This document shows positions 32,086-32,132 of a stretch of DNA of 32,132 nucleotides, one piece after another. The notes under the pieces are model-generated. The model was not told the origin of the DNA. It saw only the letters and a program-made list of their open reading frames with translations, and made no database searches. The stretch's first letter is position 1. Each line of letters begins with the position of its first letter. The stretch comes from an uncultured Collinsella sp. (GTDB lineage Bacteria; Actinomycetota; Coriobacteriia; Coriobacteriales; Coriobacteriaceae), in the NCBI GenBank assembly GCA_900544845.1, contig UQWV01000022.1, positions 1 to 32,132 on the forward strand, read 5' to 3'. The position numbers were made by a program, and so were the translations under genes.

Positions 32086-32132
32086 TGCTCTTAGGGTATA
32101 ACCCACGGGCCCCGGGCTCGCGTCTAAAGGCG

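Overview
The window looks like chromosome from a gut coriobacterium, most likely Collinsella or a close relative. This is inferred from the GC-rich housekeeping half, the maltodextrin locus (MalQ, phosphorylase, MsmK-type ABC importer), Actinomycetota-style codon use and strong GNN/NNC bias. No 16S rRNA gene or other marker is present, so the assignment is tentative.

Positions 1-14150 form an accessory island of lower, patchy GC. On the minus strand lies a compact ribosomally synthesised peptide (RiPP) cluster. From upstream to downstream it holds a DUF3784-like membrane protein, an ABC exporter broken by two one-base deletions, a DUF2975 membrane protein with a Cro-like regulator, an AT-rich promoter with an operator-like dyad, two paralogous 39-residue five-cysteine peptides, a three-gene ABC-2 transporter (probable self-protection), a radical SAM/SPASM maturase and a fused membrane-ATPase ABC exporter. 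A complete IS21-family element (9318-11684) has inserted in the last codons of the DUF3784-like gene. Beyond it, on the plus strand, are the remnant of a second radical SAM peptide maturase, an intact 60-residue hydrophobic candidate precursor, and a decayed IS110-family transposase.

Positions 14376-26946 hold an alpha-glucan locus: 4-alpha-glucanotransferase and maltodextrin/glycogen phosphorylase on the plus strand, a convergent malE-malF-malG-msmK importer operon on the minus strand, a GntR/UTRA regulator, and a divergent PTS EIIC-EIIB protein fused to a HAD phosphatase. A dyad of the form TTGTT-NN-AACAA recurs upstream of malQ, upstream of malE (two copies) and between the regulator and the PTS gene, and suggests one local regulon. 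Between the convergent phosphorylase and msmK genes is a regular array of eight 15-bp elements in alternating orientation, separated by exactly 25 bp.

Positions 27000-32132 are more housekeeping-like: a polyprenyl diphosphate synthase, a double peptidoglycan-binding-domain protein, tRNA-Gln(UUG), a 500-bp stretch of tRNA-derived and palindromic repeats including a 137-bp element with perfect 34-bp inverted ends, and a large protein with a winged-helix-like N-terminus, a long disordered Arg/Lys/Glu-rich middle and a Toprim-like C-terminus resembling Wadjet JetD.
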